A stretch of DNA of 64,000 nt from Physcia stellaris (taxonomy: Eukaryota > Ascomycota > Lecanoromycetes > Caliciales > Physciaceae). A program made the translations under genes and the position numbers. Positions 11,175 through 23,959 of the stretch are shown here, one piece after another. The notes under the pieces were generated by a model. That model did no database searches. It was not told the DNA's origin and saw nothing but the letters and a program-made list of their open reading frames with translations. The DNA lies in assembly GCA_018902385.1 (NCBI GenBank), contig JABSSW010000040.1, positions 248,001 to 312,000 on the forward strand. The letters are read 5' to 3'. Numbering within the stretch: the first letter of the stretch is position 1; each line of letters begins with the position of its first letter.

Positions 11175-11986
11175 GAGGTGATGGGTGGAGTTGGTGACGC
11201 GAGAAGGCATGGGCTCACAGCTGAGCTGAGCAGAGCAGAACATGCTTGCTGCTTTCTTGGGTCAGATAATGGGAGGGTTTTTGGATATATATAGCAACGA
11301 AGAATTGATACTAGATGTTGCGTCTTCTCTTCTGCTCAGGTCCCCTCTACTGACTGACAATGTGCATTGGTGCGTCCAAAGGAAGAAAGCCATGCCCTCC
11401 ACGAAGCCGTCGATCAAATGCGGAAAGGGGATCCACGACTATTAAGAACTAGTACTTGTACTCAATCACCAATATTGAATACACGGCTGTGTTGATCGTG
11501 AGGAGGATTCTCGGATTGATTATTCTATTGGAAGTTCCACCGCCAGTGAAGACTTTTACGTGGGAATTAGGTCCTCTGCTGACTTCCCAAGATGTGTTCC
11601 TCTTCTGATGCCGGATGATAAGTCACCCCAGGCCAATTTAGTGGGCGCGTGTAGTCACGGACAATGAGACTCGAATGTTGGGGGAGGAAATAGACAAGGA
11701 TGTAAAAGGAAAAGAGACAAGAACAAGAGAGAGCGTTGCGTTCTAAAGACCCGAGGTCCATTGTACTTGTAGTAGGCTTCGCGCGTAGCGAAGCGCTATG
11801 ATATCCTTCACGCCCTGCAATTGTGTCAGGGCCGTCCCAGCAGGGCAGATATGACATCTATGTCCCCATATATTGTACAGATCGAGCGATGAGCGGTCTG
11901 CTGCCGCCATCGCACGAGCCTTTTTGAACCCCCACATTCCCGTAAATTAAGTATGCGCCGAACCAACTAAGATCTTCGAAAGCCGA
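11175..11986. other. intergenic, convergent catalase and rer1
   Basis: About 810 bp between two converging 3' ends. Short overlapping frames only; nothing else was recognised. Confidence 0.4.
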
Positions 11987-12809
11987 TCAATGCCCGCTCC
12001 TCTGGTTGTACCGCGTCTTCCCGAACGTAAATGGCACGTAGCGATACTTGATCATATGCTGAATCTGTCTCCGCACTACACCACAGCATCAGCTCAGCTC
12101 CCAAACCTCTTCCTTAACTTGTTGTAGATATAATCCCAGTCACTCCATTTATTGCCCCAGTAATACCAGCGCCAGAACCAGGGATAGCGGATGCACATAC
12201 TCGTCAGGCTGAACAGGATAATGAAATACACCACCAACACCGGCCAGAAAACCGGCACGTTGAACACCTCGAACCAGGTCGCTAGGAAGCCTAACACTAT
12301 CGCCCGCGTGCTGGAGTGCCAGAACTTGAATTCTGGTAATCTTCGGATGAAGGGTCGGAATTCTTCGTCCTGTTTTGTGGGCAGGGTGGTTTGGCCGTCT
12401 TCGAGGCCTTCGTCTTGGGAGAGGGAGGGGTCGAATTTGGGTTGGAGGAAGGCGAGGAATTGGTTTAGGAGGTAGATGCCAAGCGTGTAGCAGACTAAAT
12501 GTGCATAGGGTCAGTACCGTTGTGCCAGAAGAATCATGAGCCGACTGGGGTGGAGTATGTTGGCGTACCGATATACCAGCCTTGGGCCATGACTATTCGG
12601 AGGAAGAAGATAACGAGGAAGGCGCCCGTGGCTGACCAGCGGTAGGCGGTGTATGGGGTAGACTTATCGAGGTACGATTGGTACAACTAACATTCAATCA
12701 GCATGCGGTCTTGATCCTGGGCTTTTAGTTGAGTGCGGACTCTCGTAACTCTTGATGTTTGCGCGCTCACAGCTGCAAAAGGGGTCTGATCTGGCTCTTG
12801 GCTGTCCAT
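11987..12809 (-). CDS. rer1: Rer1, ER retrieval receptor
   Basis: Rer1 is a Golgi membrane receptor that returns escaped ER membrane proteins through COPI vesicles. Four minus-strand exons, 12771-12809, 12569-12686, 12201-12494 and 11987-12075, give 179 residues, close to the usual 188. It shows LYQSYLDKSTPYTAYRW, hydrophobic segments (ATGAFLVIFFLRIVMAQ, YTLGIYLLNQFLAF), KFWHSSTRAIVLGFLATWF, the signature FNVPVFWPVLVVYFIILF and the C-terminal MRRQIQHMIKYRYVPFTFGK. The last exon follows a 125-nt intron and has no open frame of its own beyond the intron, so it is easily missed. Introns are 84, 74 and 125 nt; all phases close. Confidence 0.94.
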
Positions 12810-13095
12810 GATGGGCGGATTGATGGCGAATGACGCCCAACTTCTCCGAGTATACTAGGCCGTCCAGCTAGAGAGGACGCAGGGACTGAACGAGAAGAAA
12901 CAAAGGGATTGAATGAGTGACATGAAAGTGGACAACAAGATGGAGAGAGGCTGTTCAAAATTTGGACACCTGGAATTGCAAGGGTCCACGATCGACGGCT
13001 AGCTCTCATGGGGATTAGGACTCAAATGCATCTCTCACATGTTTCTCCGCATCATCTTCTTCTCCGCTGCTTCGCAAGAGAAAAGGGCGTTGACC
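12810..13095. promoter_or_regulatory. shared upstream region of rer1 and enoyl-CoA hydratase
   Basis: A 286-bp spacer between divergent starts, probably holding both promoters. No specific site was recognised. An in-frame ATG at 13039 could lengthen the hydratase by 19 residues. Confidence 0.35.
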
Positions 13096-14131
13096 ATGGC
13101 TTCATTACGCGTATTGAGGCCGATGGCTTTTAAGCCTGCGCATACCTCCTTTCCACTTACCCTCCGTCCCTATTCTTCAGTAGTAGCTGCGACCTACGAC
13201 AATCTGCTCATCTCCACACCAAAGCCCGGAGTCGGACTCAGTACGTCCTCTCTCGAGTCCACTCTCCCATCACCTGCTACCATCGCTGACGTTGCTGATA
13301 CTATAGCGAATGAACAGTCACCCTCCACCGCCCTCGAGCACTCAATGCCCTCTCCTCCGCCCTCTTCCGCGAACTCAACGACGCCCTAAAGAAATACGAC
13401 GATGACGACACCATCGGTGCCATTGTCCTCACAGGCAGCGAAAAAGCCTTCGCAGCCGGAGCCGATATCAAAGAGATGAAAGATCTCACCTTCAGCCAAG
13501 CATACAACACCAACTTCATCGCCTCATGGTCCTCCACCATCCCGCACATCCGCAAACCACTTATAGCTGCCGTTAATGGGGTTGCGCTGGGCGGTGGATG
13601 CGAACTTGCGCTCATTACCGATATCATATATTGCTCTTCTACCGCCACCTTCGGCCAACCTGAGATAAAGCTGGGCATTATTCCTGGAGCGGGCGGGAGT
13701 CAGCGGCTGACGAGGGCGGTCGGGAAGAGTAGAGCTATGGAGCTGATATTGACAGGCAAGAATTTCTCGGGGAAGGAAGCGAGCGAGTGGGGAGTTGCGG
13801 CCAGAGTGTTTGAGTCGGCGCAGGAGTGCGTAGATGGGGCTGTGGAGACAGCGGGGAAGATTGCGGGCTTATCGAAGGTTGCAGTGACGGCGGCAAAGGA
13901 GGTCGTTAACAAGAGCCAGGAAGTGCCGCTAAGGGAGGGACTGGACTTTGAGAGGAAGGTATTCCATGGATTATTCGGGAGTCGCGATCAGAAGATTGGT
14001 AGGTTTGTCCCTTGTCAGCCCGTGTTCCCTTTCACCATCTCGAAGGGATCCCAGCGTGTCTTCTGGCTAATTTTGCCTTAGGAATGTCTGCTTTTGTAGA
14101 GAAGAAAAAGCCCGAATGGTCTCATGAGTAG
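13096..14131 (+). CDS. enoyl-CoA hydratase, mitochondrial
   Basis: A crotonase-fold short-chain enoyl-CoA hydratase, adding water to 2-trans-enoyl-CoA in beta-oxidation or branched amino-acid breakdown. Exons are 13096-13240, 13318-13998 and 14082-14131, giving 291 residues. The oxyanion-hole motif is AFAAGADIKEM, and the catalytic Glu pair lies in GVALGGGCELAL and FGQPEIKLGIIPGAGG. The third exon is only 50 nt and encodes the end MSAFVEKKKPEWSHE. The N-terminus is Arg-rich without acids and contains LRPYSS, typical of a mitochondrial presequence. Introns are 77 and 83 nt. ATG 13096 gives a better presequence than ATG 13039. Confidence 0.93.
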
Positions 14132-14478
14132 CAGTGTCTGTGGTGGTAAAGATTGTATAAATATATCACGTCATCAATACACGGTCTTCGTCAATCGAAT
14201 GTCACGAAGAACAAGCATAAACCTGAAACAGATACGGACCCTCACAGATAAATCAACTAAGCAAGCTTTTGTTTGCTGTTAGTAGGCAGATTCCCTCGCG
14301 AGGAACCATCGCCAATCAAGGTATCATATCATAACCCAGAACTCCACCTCTATCACGACGCACGCATCCTGCCGTCCAACTCAACACCTTCGCTCCTTGA
14401 AAAAAAACATGCCGACAATCCATGAAGTCTCCGTCCCAGTTTCTCCCTAAAAGCAGCCGCAGTGGTTGGAACCTCGCA
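14132..14478. other. intergenic, convergent ech and tfg1
   Basis: About 350 bp between converging stop codons, probably both 3' UTRs. No other feature was seen. Confidence 0.4.
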
Positions 14479-16802
14479 TCAATGTAGAGGCTTCAAAAGC
14501 TTGCTAGCAGAATCCCACCTCGAGTTCGCACGCATCAATTTTGTGAATTGTGCTTTTCGCTCACTATCAACACCTTTCTTGATGTTGAAGATAGCCAATA
14601 GCGCGTTCAGATTTATTCCCTCGGGAGGTATCTTGGCCCGCAATTCCTCTGCAGTAGGAATGGATCGCTCATTTGAATCGCTCGCGTTGACTGCAAGTCG
14701 AATTGTTAGCACGCCTTCCCTCGGAGAACATGAGGAATGGAATCGGGTCTTATTTCAAACTTACCAGGCGTAGCTGTGCGGGCAGGAGGAACAGTGGCGG
14801 GAGCTCGCTCCGGACTTGCAGCTCGACTACCCTGAGGAGTGCCCCTCTTGGAGCCCATCTTGAGCTTAAGCGTCTGCTTTCGACGTGTGCCATCACTCAT
14901 CTCACCGCCAGAGCCCGCTGCTTCGCCTTCGCTACCAGATCCGGCATTCGAGTGAGGTAATCTTGAGAAACTTGACGGATTGCGCGAATTCGGAGGTCGC
15001 GTGGCATCCGGAGCCGATGAGGAGGGTGGCAGGAGACTGGGTGACATTGGTCGAGAAGGAGGCTGAATCGGCTGAGAACCCGCATTACCATCGAATTTTC
15101 GATGCTTCTTTCGTGATGATTCGTTGCCGCTTGCCTCTGAGATGTTCGGCGATCCAGGGCGTTTGAGGGACTTTGAGGTAACCGAAGGTAATTGATGTTT
15201 GCTGGGACGGCCAGAAGGGGTGTTGGTACCACGCGACGAGGCTTCCGAGGGCGCCTTGGCCTTCTTTGCTCTTTCTTGATCCGAGGCGTTGGCTTTCCTC
15301 TCGGCCTCCTTCTTGCGCTCTTCCGCTTTCAACATCTCTGCTTCTGTGTCTTCAGATTCGCTCTAAATATGATCAGTCAAATATCCAGCCATTGGAAAAA
15401 AACCCCTTACCTCTGATGACGAATAAGGATTATCTGACCTCGAGTCGTACATGAGATTCTTTTCCCGCTTGACGATCGTCTTCTTGACCTTCTTTCCAGT
15501 CTCCTTCATCAGCCGACGCTCTCGTTGCTGCTCCATCTCCTCCCTCTCATAATCCTTCTCGTCCCTCATATCGAAGACATTGGCCTCTAGTTGCTCCCGT
15601 TTGATCTTAGTCTGTGTTTCTTTTTCTTCGGCATCGACAACGCCCTCCATAACAGGTGCCTCTTCATCATCGGCGAATTGATCCTCCTCAAAGTCAAGCT
15701 CATCAACATGCTCCGCTTCGGTCTTGATACTAGGACGACCCGATGCCCCACTCACACTACCGACCTTGCCGGTCCAGACTCTATATTTAGACCGGTCGTC
15801 TTCCATTTGTCTCCGCTTCTCCTCCTTTGCTTCGGCTTCCTTTTCCCACTTTTCCTTTTTGACCTTAGCATTCATCTTCTTCTCGGCCTCTTCTACGGTG
15901 AGCGGCTTGAATTTAGTTTTCGGTGTAAATCGGTACCATTTTTCTATAGGTATCAGCCTAAATTTGCCATCGGCCCCGAACGCAAAAGCGGCATATTCGC
16001 CAGATAAAGCTTGTTCGTAATGACCAATCCACACATTCTTATTCTCATCATCTTCTAGGTGCCATGGCAAAGTCTCCTCGTATTTCAGCTTGGATTGAGC
16101 CTTTTGGGCGTCCGTCTGATTGTTCCTATAAACTGGCTGTACTCTCTTCCCAAACGGAACTTTCCGACGAACTGGCCCATCTACTGGAGGAGCTTCCACG
16201 CGTTCATCAAGTTCTTTCTGCTTTTCCTTATCCTCTCTCGCTTTTTCCCGTTTCTCCCTCTCCTCCCTCTCCTCTTCGTTCTCGACCTCCTCCTCATCAG
16301 CTGGATTGAACCGAGGATCTCGACGATGAAGTCGCACTGGTCGCAGGAATTGCTGCTCATCGGTTAGGTCTACCGCCCTTTTGCTAGCAAGTTTCAGAAC
16401 ATGATGCCTTAGTCCCTGCATCAATGCTTTCTTCGTCGTCACGAGTTCGTAATCGTGGAAAATTCCGAGATTCTGTGAAGAATCGCTAAACCCACTAGCT
16501 TTGACATCGGATCCTTCAAGTAGTGCAAGAGGCGGAGGAGCAGGTGGTGAGGGTCGTACAGAAGGCGGCACTATCTTTCCTACGTGATGTGGAAGGGCCG
16601 GGCCTGGCCCACGTAAGGGAACTATGTTGCCGTTGGGATGCGCGCCATTGACGGTGTTCGCAGGAACAGGCTTTGGACCACGTTTCTTAGGTCGCACCAT
16701 AGGATCCGCTTGCTTACGCCGACGGATGACACCTGCGGAGCCACCATTTGGAGTTTGCCCAGGAGTGCGGCCGGGGGTATGACCAGCCGGCGAAGCGCTC
16801 AT
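14479..16802 (-). CDS. tfg1: TFIIF alpha subunit Tfg1 (RAP74)
   Basis: The large subunit of TFIIF, which joins RNA polymerase II at promoters and supports elongation. Minus-strand exons 15411-16802, 14765-15362 and 14479-14690 give 733 residues; yeast Tfg1 has 735. The N-terminal half includes the dimerisation region (VPFGKRVQPVYRN, ETLPWHLEDDENKNVWIG, YAAFAFGADGKFRLIPIEKW, FTPKTKFKPLTVEEAE). The middle is a long charged region ending in the conserved NPYSSSESESEDTEAE. A Ser/Pro/Lys-rich linker follows, and the C-terminus is the small winged-helix domain (SIPTAEELRAKIPPEGINLN). Introns are 48 and 74 nt. It is divergent from the Cid-type gene. Confidence 0.93.
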
Positions 16803-17685
16803 TCTGAGTATCGTATGGGTGAATTTGAACTTTCCGTCGTAGTCTAAGAACGGGGATCAACGACAGAAGAAGCGAGCGTCATATGAAGATATGGAGTGAA
16901 AGGATGTGAAACCAATAGGGGAGGAACAGGTTGTATTTGCGATCCCTGAAGTGAAGGATATTGCTGAATGCTGAGGTCTATCAGCTTCATCTAACCACTC
17001 AAACCCTTCTGCGTAGCTCATGGAGAAGTGAATGGGTAGCAGTAGCAACAACAATAAAGAGTGCAGAAGTTGGAGAAGTGATCTACATCCGGCGTGTTGC
17101 CTTGCAGCGCTCACTAGCTCCGCATTCACCAGCTAGCCGCTCGCTTGGTGATCCGCTTGGCGCGAACTGAGTAGTCGCGTCTCCGCGTGTTTGAGGCAGG
17201 TACTAGACACTCTACGAGTAGAGTAGAAGGCAGCATTTTCCCTATCCGTGCAGAACACACCAGAGTCATCGGATCTTACTCATTCCGTCAAGGCAGATCG
17301 TAATAGACGCCTTCGTAGCTCCAATGGAACCCATCAAGCGGCTTTTCTCGTGCTCTTGATGATATTAAAGTCCGCCTGACTTACGATCTTTGAGAAAGGG
17401 GCATTGACTCTTTGAATGGGTCGGCTTCCACAAGTTCATTCGGTCCACCAAGATCAACGACTGTGCGTTCCTATTCAGTAGCTTCTATTGCGCCTAGCGT
17501 CTTGTTTTGAAAGCCCTTTGACCTTCCAGGGGTCAGTCTAGTAAACCGACTCTCAATTGCATACATTGATATTCCAACGCTTTTGTTGAATGGGTTCCGT
17601 GAATTATCATTCTGTAACACTACTATCCAAAGACTGCCTGACTGGACACCATCTCTTAAAAGAGTTATCGTCTATCTTGGTGATC
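16803..17685. promoter_or_regulatory. upstream region between tfg1 and the Cid-type gene
   Basis: About 880 bp between divergent starts. It holds no credible gene and should contain both promoters. No TATA box or known site was clear. Confidence 0.35.
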
Positions 17686-20600
17686 ATGGCTTCCCAGGTG
17701 TGTGTTCCTCCCCCAGATCCGGATCTGTTTCTTCAACCGCGCACGAGGAAGTTGCAATTAAAGGACTAGTCCAGAATGCGTCGCTCAAGTTGAGTGCTGT
17801 GAAATGCCTGGATTCTGATAGCCTCACAGGACAAAACGCAGCCCCCAATGGGTCCGAACGATCAACGACAGGATGTCTCTATAGATGGCGGCAACAGTAG
17901 AGCGAATCCTGGCAACCAAGGGCCATATATGAGGGTTGATGATCTTGAAGGTCGATTGCGTGGCCTAATCTTAAAGAATAACTCATCGGCCCCGGGGAAC
18001 GCAGTTCCAGAGAGCCACATCACCAACCAATCTTCATCCTTAGAATCTAAAGAAAGAGTAACAAGTGACCCTTCCGTGCCTGGTACCCGTGTCGGGCAAC
18101 GCCCAATATCAGGAGATTCCCCAAAGGTAAGGAATCCGCCGAAAAATACCGAAAGCATCGCACCTGTAACGAGAAGTTCCGGACAAGATGCGCAGGCTCC
18201 GAGCCCGAAGAAACAGCAAGAAACATCTCAAGGTCGCACTCGCCGACCTAATCAGGCGCAGAGAAGACAAGTAGGGAAAGTAAATCTGCAAGATCTACAC
18301 TCAGCATCAACCAAAGATGCCCAGCAACCCGCAAACCGTATACAGTCCTCTAAATCCATCCTCCCCCAGTCTCGGCAAACACAGGAGAGCCAACAAACCA
18401 GCAACAGTTCGGCTCCATTTCAAACTGCGAAGGCTCAGCACCATTTGCCATTCCAGGGTCAGCAATATCGGGCGAACCAGCAACGGCAAGTGCAGAATCA
18501 CCCAGCAGTGCAGATGCCGCAGCACTATCCCATGCAACACACGAACTATGCGAGAGGCTTTGTGTCAAATGCGCACGCTTCAATGCCGCCGCAGTCCATG
18601 ATGTTTGTGGATAACATTTTTACCACAAGACCTTGATGTTAAAGAAGCTAATTATGCCTTTAGCAACAATCTGCAACATCCCCCGTATCCAAACGGTGCA
18701 GCGACCCATTCTGGCCCCGAAGCAAGTCAATATACGAGACCTTTTGTTCCAAACGGACGTTTGTACCAGGGTGACATGAACCGGTCAGCATATAATCACC
18801 GCTCCGGTTGGGTTCAACATCCAGACCTTAACGCTCAGAATGCTTTCGTTCATACAATTAGTGAAATCCTATATAGCAAAGCTAAAGCTTCATCAGAAGA
18901 GCTGCAGGAAAAGGAAACACTGAGGCTGCGCTTGCGGAAAATCTGTGCAGAAGCGGTTTCAAAATTTGAGAAGGCAAAAAACCCCGACTTTGACATTGAG
19001 GATGTTGACTTGGCCTGCTTTGGCAGCCTGCGCTCCGGGTTCGCAACTAGTGGTTCTGATATGGACCTAGCCCTTGTCTCCCCGTCCTCAATTCCCGACC
19101 CTGCTTCTGCAGAATCAGAGATCCCACGACTACTTGAAAAAGTTTTTCTCGATTTAGGTTACGGAGCAAGACTTCTCACCAAAACCAGGGTGCCTATAAT
19201 AAGATTTTGTGAGAAGCCCACGGCGGAGCTGTGGGGAGCTCTGCGGGAGAACCGAGATAAATGGGAAAAGGAAAAGGACTCTCCGACCAAGCCGAGGAAG
19301 GCGAAGGACCCTAAAAGCAAAGAAGAACGCGAACCAAGTCAAGCCGGAGTTGGGAAAGAAAAGGAACTAGGTACAATGCCGAATATGAAGAAAGGCACTT
19401 CTGGCCCAAGCTCTACATCAAACCCTACGACACCTGCACTAACCGTCGATGATAGAGAAGGCTTAGAAAAATGCAACAGCCATGAAGACCTTTCTGGTCA
19501 AGCCAAGGAAAGCGCATCAAGCGTTACCTCGCGAACTGACGAGGATCTTGTCCATCTTTATAAGCTCGCTATTAAAGAAGGATGGTTCGAGCCCTCAGAA
19601 AGACTTGTGATTGTCAAATTCATCGAGGCAGTCAATCTACATGGCGCCGACGGGGACCACAAAGATCTCGTAGACCTACGTCTCCAACTTGAGAAGTTGC
19701 CAGATGTACTGTCAAGGTACCGTGTTCCACCGGAGAGTCATCTCGACTATCCAAAGACCGGAGTTGGTATTAAATGTGATATTAATTTTTCCAACCGCCT
19801 TGCGCTACATAATACTCGCCTGCTTAGATGCTACTCGCTTTGCGATCCACGCATTCAGCCTATGATAATCATCGTCAAGGCTTGGGCCAAGAATCGCAAA
19901 ATCAATAGTTCGTACCATGGCACTTTATCGTCATACGGATACGTCTTGATGGCTCTGCACTACCTTATGAACGTTGTTCAGCCGCCGATCATACCCAACC
20001 TTCAACTTGTACCTCATGCATCCCCGCCCGAGAATGACTATGGCCTAGATGGATATAACGTCCATTTTTGGCAATCTGAACAGGAGATCTTGGAAGCGGC
20101 TCGTCGTGGACAGCTTACGCATAATCATTTAGACACTGTTGGGTCTCTTCTGCGTGGGTTCTTCCATTACTATGCGCATCCTCACGGAGGAGGTTTCTCC
20201 TGGGCAACCGATGTGCTCTCGCTACGAACACCTGGGGGTATCCTACGCAAGGAGGATAAGGGTTGGACTGGAGCCAGAACCGTCTTAGTAGAGTCCACGG
20301 TACCTGGTGAAGAAGCGAAAGAAGTGAAACATCGCTATCTTTTTGCAATTGAAGATCCATTCGAACTAGAACACAATGTCGCACGAACAGTTGTTCACAA
20401 TGGGATAGTTGCCATCAGAGACGAATTCCGGAGAGCGGACAGAATCATCCAAGCTTGCGGTAGCGGCAAGTCAAGTGCAGATGGCGATCTTTTTGCCGAA
20501 GCCGCAAGTAAAGAAAACCTGCAGCGCAAATTCTTCGGCCCTTTGATCAAGCCATTTGGCGTGGGAGTCTACCAAAAGAGGGCTGATCTGCCCAAGGAGA

Positions 20601-20959
20601 TTACAACAGAAAACCCGAATAAAAGCGCTCATGGAGGGGAAATAGAGTCTTCAGTGAAAAGGCAAGGCGGAGGTCCTACAGAGACCTTCAATAGGACCCC
20701 ACTCGTTTCAAGGAGGCCGCCCTCCAGCACTGAAGGGGGATCAATTGGGGGAGTGGGAAAGATAGACGGGATTCAAGAGGTGGAGCGTGAGACTTATAAC
20801 GAAGAGCCTCCCACGCCGGTATCACCAACACCAGATTCCACCGAGGCTGATACACCGACCGTTGTAGAAGATCCATTAACCCCTGACACAGAAGTATCTG
20901 TGTCTCACAACGGGAGAACAGTCGAAGTTGAAGATTGTGTCCCAGGAGCATACCGCTAA
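17686..20959 (+). CDS. Cid1/Cid13-type poly(A)/poly(U) polymerase
   Basis: A non-canonical RNA nucleotidyltransferase that adds A or U to RNA 3' ends. Exons: 17686-17697 (only MASQ), 17830-18602 and 18664-20959, 1026 residues. The first 12-nt exon is inferred from a clean GTGTGT donor and CACAG acceptor that join MASQ to DKTQPP in frame; ATG 17848 is the fallback start. The second intron donor (GTTTGT) is weak. Residues 10-330 are Gln/Ser/Asn-rich and disordered. The catalytic Gly-Ser and DxD are in ACFGSLRSGFATSGSDMDLAL (shown partly: FGSLRSGFATSGSDMDLAL) near residue 381, the third Asp in GVGIKCDINFSN near 632, and the PAP-associated domain around 755 (SLLRGFFHYYAHPHGG). An unusually long charged insert separates the first two motifs. 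Whether it adds A or U cannot be told from sequence. Confidence 0.88.
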
Positions 20960-21297
20960 TGGATTAACAAGTGATAAAGGGTAGTAAGGCTCGGGTTGGA
21001 GGGCGCCTGAAAGTGGACGGAGGACTCAGAGCAGACGCTGCTTTTGTATTGAAGGATGTCTACACAAATGAACGAGTAACTACACGCGCCTGACGAACAG
21101 CTACAATAGCTATACATTGACTCAGATCCACAATTTGCTTTGAACGGAGTGAACAGTGTCTGAATTCGGGTTTTCCAAATATCACGTGATCTTGACTCGC
21201 TTACAGATGCCCTAAATCCATGCTTAGGAGTATTTGGCCTATCTCAATGTTGCATTTGAGCGAGCATTCGCAGTACCATCGCACTTGACGGTAGATC
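20960..21297. other. intergenic between the Cid-type gene and hgh1
   Basis: A 338-bp spacer between tandem genes. It must hold the 3' end of one and the promoter of the next. Nothing specific was recognised. Confidence 0.35.
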
Positions 21298-22782
21298 ATG
21301 CCAACAGAACTAGAAGAAGTGCGTCCCATACGCGCATTGCGCAATACACTGTTGCTAACAGGGAGTTCATAAAGTTAGTCGAATTCCTTCATCACGGCAA
21401 CACCCAGATCAGGCAAATCGGTACGAAGCCTTGAACCACTCATATACGACTTCTTCCTTGTCACTCGTTAGACACTTACCAGCATGGCTCGATATCACAG
21501 CTGCGGAGAACCTTGTCCCATATTCTAAGAACTTCCTCTCAATCTTTAAAAGCGGCCAATGCACGCCTGTTAAAGACCTCAAACTTTTGATAAGGGACTA
21601 CGCTGTGTGTAGGAGACCCTAATACTCCTGTTCCATCCCACAACATAATGCTGACAGATAGACCGAATGTAGCCAATAGCCAAGAATGCGCTCACAATCC
21701 TCATCAATATATCCTCCGATAAGGAAGTTCTCAGGCTGCTGGCCGAAGACGATGCATTCCTCGAGTCGCTTTTCTTGCGGTTGATCGTATGTCAGTCCTC
21801 CATCTCTATATTCGAAAGATCCTTAACGAATGTTTGGCTAACAGGCGTATTCCGCAGGACCCAAAGGAACCCAATGCGGATGATCTCGCAATGCTGCTCG
21901 CCAATATGGCAAAATCAGACTCCATTTCTCGCCTCCAGACCCTGCGTCGAAAAGCTGTTCCGGCACTCACAAGCTCAGAGACAGCTCTAGATCAATTAGT
22001 CGAGCTCTTCAACAAAGGCGCGAATGGGGGATACAACGCCGCGGCGAACTACGACTATTTAGGCTACGTCTTCGCAGACATGATCAAAGTAGGTCAATCA
22101 CTTTCCCCTGCCAATCTCCTCCCGAGACCACGAGAAGCGAGAGCCTGACACGAGATTCGAGCAGTCCCCACCCTTCATAACCTACCTCACGACTGCCCCA
22201 ACCTCCTCCGCTCTCCCACCAATCTGCTCCCTAACACCCAACACCACGCACCCATCTCTCCCGCGCCGTCTCGCGACCTCTCTCCTCCTCCGAAACCTTT
22301 CTCTCTCCCACCCTACGCCACTATCCCTCCTTGAGCCCCCGATCTCCATTCTCCCCTACCTCCTGCTCCCCCTCATCGGTCCCGACCCGCCCTTCACAGA
22401 AGAAGAAACAGATCAGTTGCTCCCCGAGCTACAGTACCTAGGCCCTGAACAGGTGCGAGAGGCAAATGTCGATATCCTAAAAGGCTTGTTGGAGGCCCTG
22501 TATCTGCTCGTAACGAGAGGGAATATCAATGGCGAGAAAGCTGGGAAGTTCAAAGAGGGGAAGAGGGTAGTCAAGGAGGCGGGGACGTATTATGTGGTCA
22601 GAGAACTGCATCTGGGCGTGGAGGATGAGGGGGTTAGAGAGGGTTGTGAGAGGTTGGTTGATGTGCTTATGGGGGATGAAGTGGAGGCCGATGGGAAGGG
22701 AAGGGTGGAACATCTGAGCGACGTGAAAGATAGCGCGGGGGATGACGAGGACGAGGAAGAGAAGATCGTTGAGATTTTCTAG
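21298..22782 (+). CDS. hgh1: Hgh1 family, eEF2 folding co-chaperone
   Basis: Hgh1 is an armadillo-type adaptor that brings newly made elongation factor 2 to the TRiC chaperonin. Six exons close in frame: 21298-21318, 21375-21420, 21501-21604, 21673-21786, 21858-22088 and 22165-22782, 377 residues (yeast 394). Landmarks: MPTELEELVEFLHHGNTQIR, AAENLVPYSKNF, KNALTILINISSD, DPKEPNADDLAMLLANMAK, then in the last exon LPYLLLPLIGPDPP, LPELQYLG, GTYYVVRELHL and CERLVDVLMGDE. The tail is acidic. Introns are 56-80 nt. The many short exons explain why only fragments are open in each frame. Confidence 0.9.
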
Positions 22783-23959
22783 GAGTTAATGGGGTACAGT
22801 CACAATGCTGAATAACTAACGTTGAGGGTCATGAACACCACTTGATGAAATGGTTTCCCTCCGCCTCCATTTGCGTGTTCTGATAAGTTTCATCAGATGC
22901 GCTGATCGGACGGACTTGTACAGATGCAATTCTACAGGAAGTACACCCTTGAAGTCTATTTTACATTTACCAATGAGCGAACCGAAGTTTAATCTAAGCT
23001 TGTGCTGTTTTCTGCATATCCCGATTGCTCAAGGCATCTTCTGGAGCGCGGTTCACGTCCCAATATCTGACCACCACCCCAGTACCCAGATGGTATCTCC
23101 CTGCAACCTATAGCACCAAACTCACTCACGGGTCATCCCGCTTACGACTCATAGGAGATAGCTAATATAGATGCTGAGCCGCCTCGTCGACGTTGTTTTC
23201 AGCTCTGGCATCTTTGGAATTCGTACATCCGCTCACAAATGAGACCGGTTCTCCTTCCCGGCTCTTGCCGTAGTGATTGAACGTAAAGAAACAGAAACGC
23301 CGATGTGATTCTACCGTCATCGCTCACACGTTAACTGGTCGAACCAATTGACCCTCTTCTTCCCGGGTAAAGCTCCAACAAATAGCTCCTCTTTTCAGTA
23401 GAGAAGATCGGTTCTGATGCAGCCTTCCGCTTCTCCTGTCTCATGCAGCTGTGGCTCTACATGCTCAGGCACACAACAAGTACACTAGACGAACGCCTGG
23501 ATGTTGGCCCTGCGAAGATTGATCAATGCGAGGATGCGAGCGTGCCGCTCTGGATCAGATACACAGCTCCTATTACTAACTCTAAGCATCATCATCAGTC
23601 AACCCTGCAGGCAAGGTAGAGTAGATTAAGGTTGCGACTTACCCTCCTAGGTCACGGACTGGGGTTTTTCCGTCATCGCGCGCTCTTCAGTCAAGTCCGC
23701 AATTTCGTACGATATGACACACAGAATCTTATCTTCGATCAGTTGGGCACCTTACACGTCAACAACCTCAAAATCTTCATCATCCAGCGACCGTCCGAGT
23801 CGTTCCATAGGTGCCATTCTCGAGCAAATATTTGAAGTGATGTGTTATTCCCTCCCACCCAAAGACAGGCCTAGACCCGACAGCTATGGCGGCAGGAGAA
23901 CTTGAATGAACATCTCAAGACTTCACGGTGTTCAGATGAGAGTTGGGTCTGAATCCCAT
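22783..23959. other. intergenic, convergent hgh1 and gatA
   Basis: About 1.2 kb between converging genes. Frames are below 90 codons and overlap on both strands. I see no tRNA cloverleaf, repeat or recognisable protein. Confidence 0.4.

Noticed and set aside
15591-16367. Several plus frames of 80-140 codons rich in Phe and Leu
   Set aside because: They are antisense to the charged region of tfg1, where Glu/Lys codons read as Phe/Leu on the other strand.
23049-23065. Possible tRNA T-loop
   Set aside because: The bases do not fit the invariant T-loop pattern and no acceptor or anticodon stem could be drawn. No tRNA was found elsewhere.
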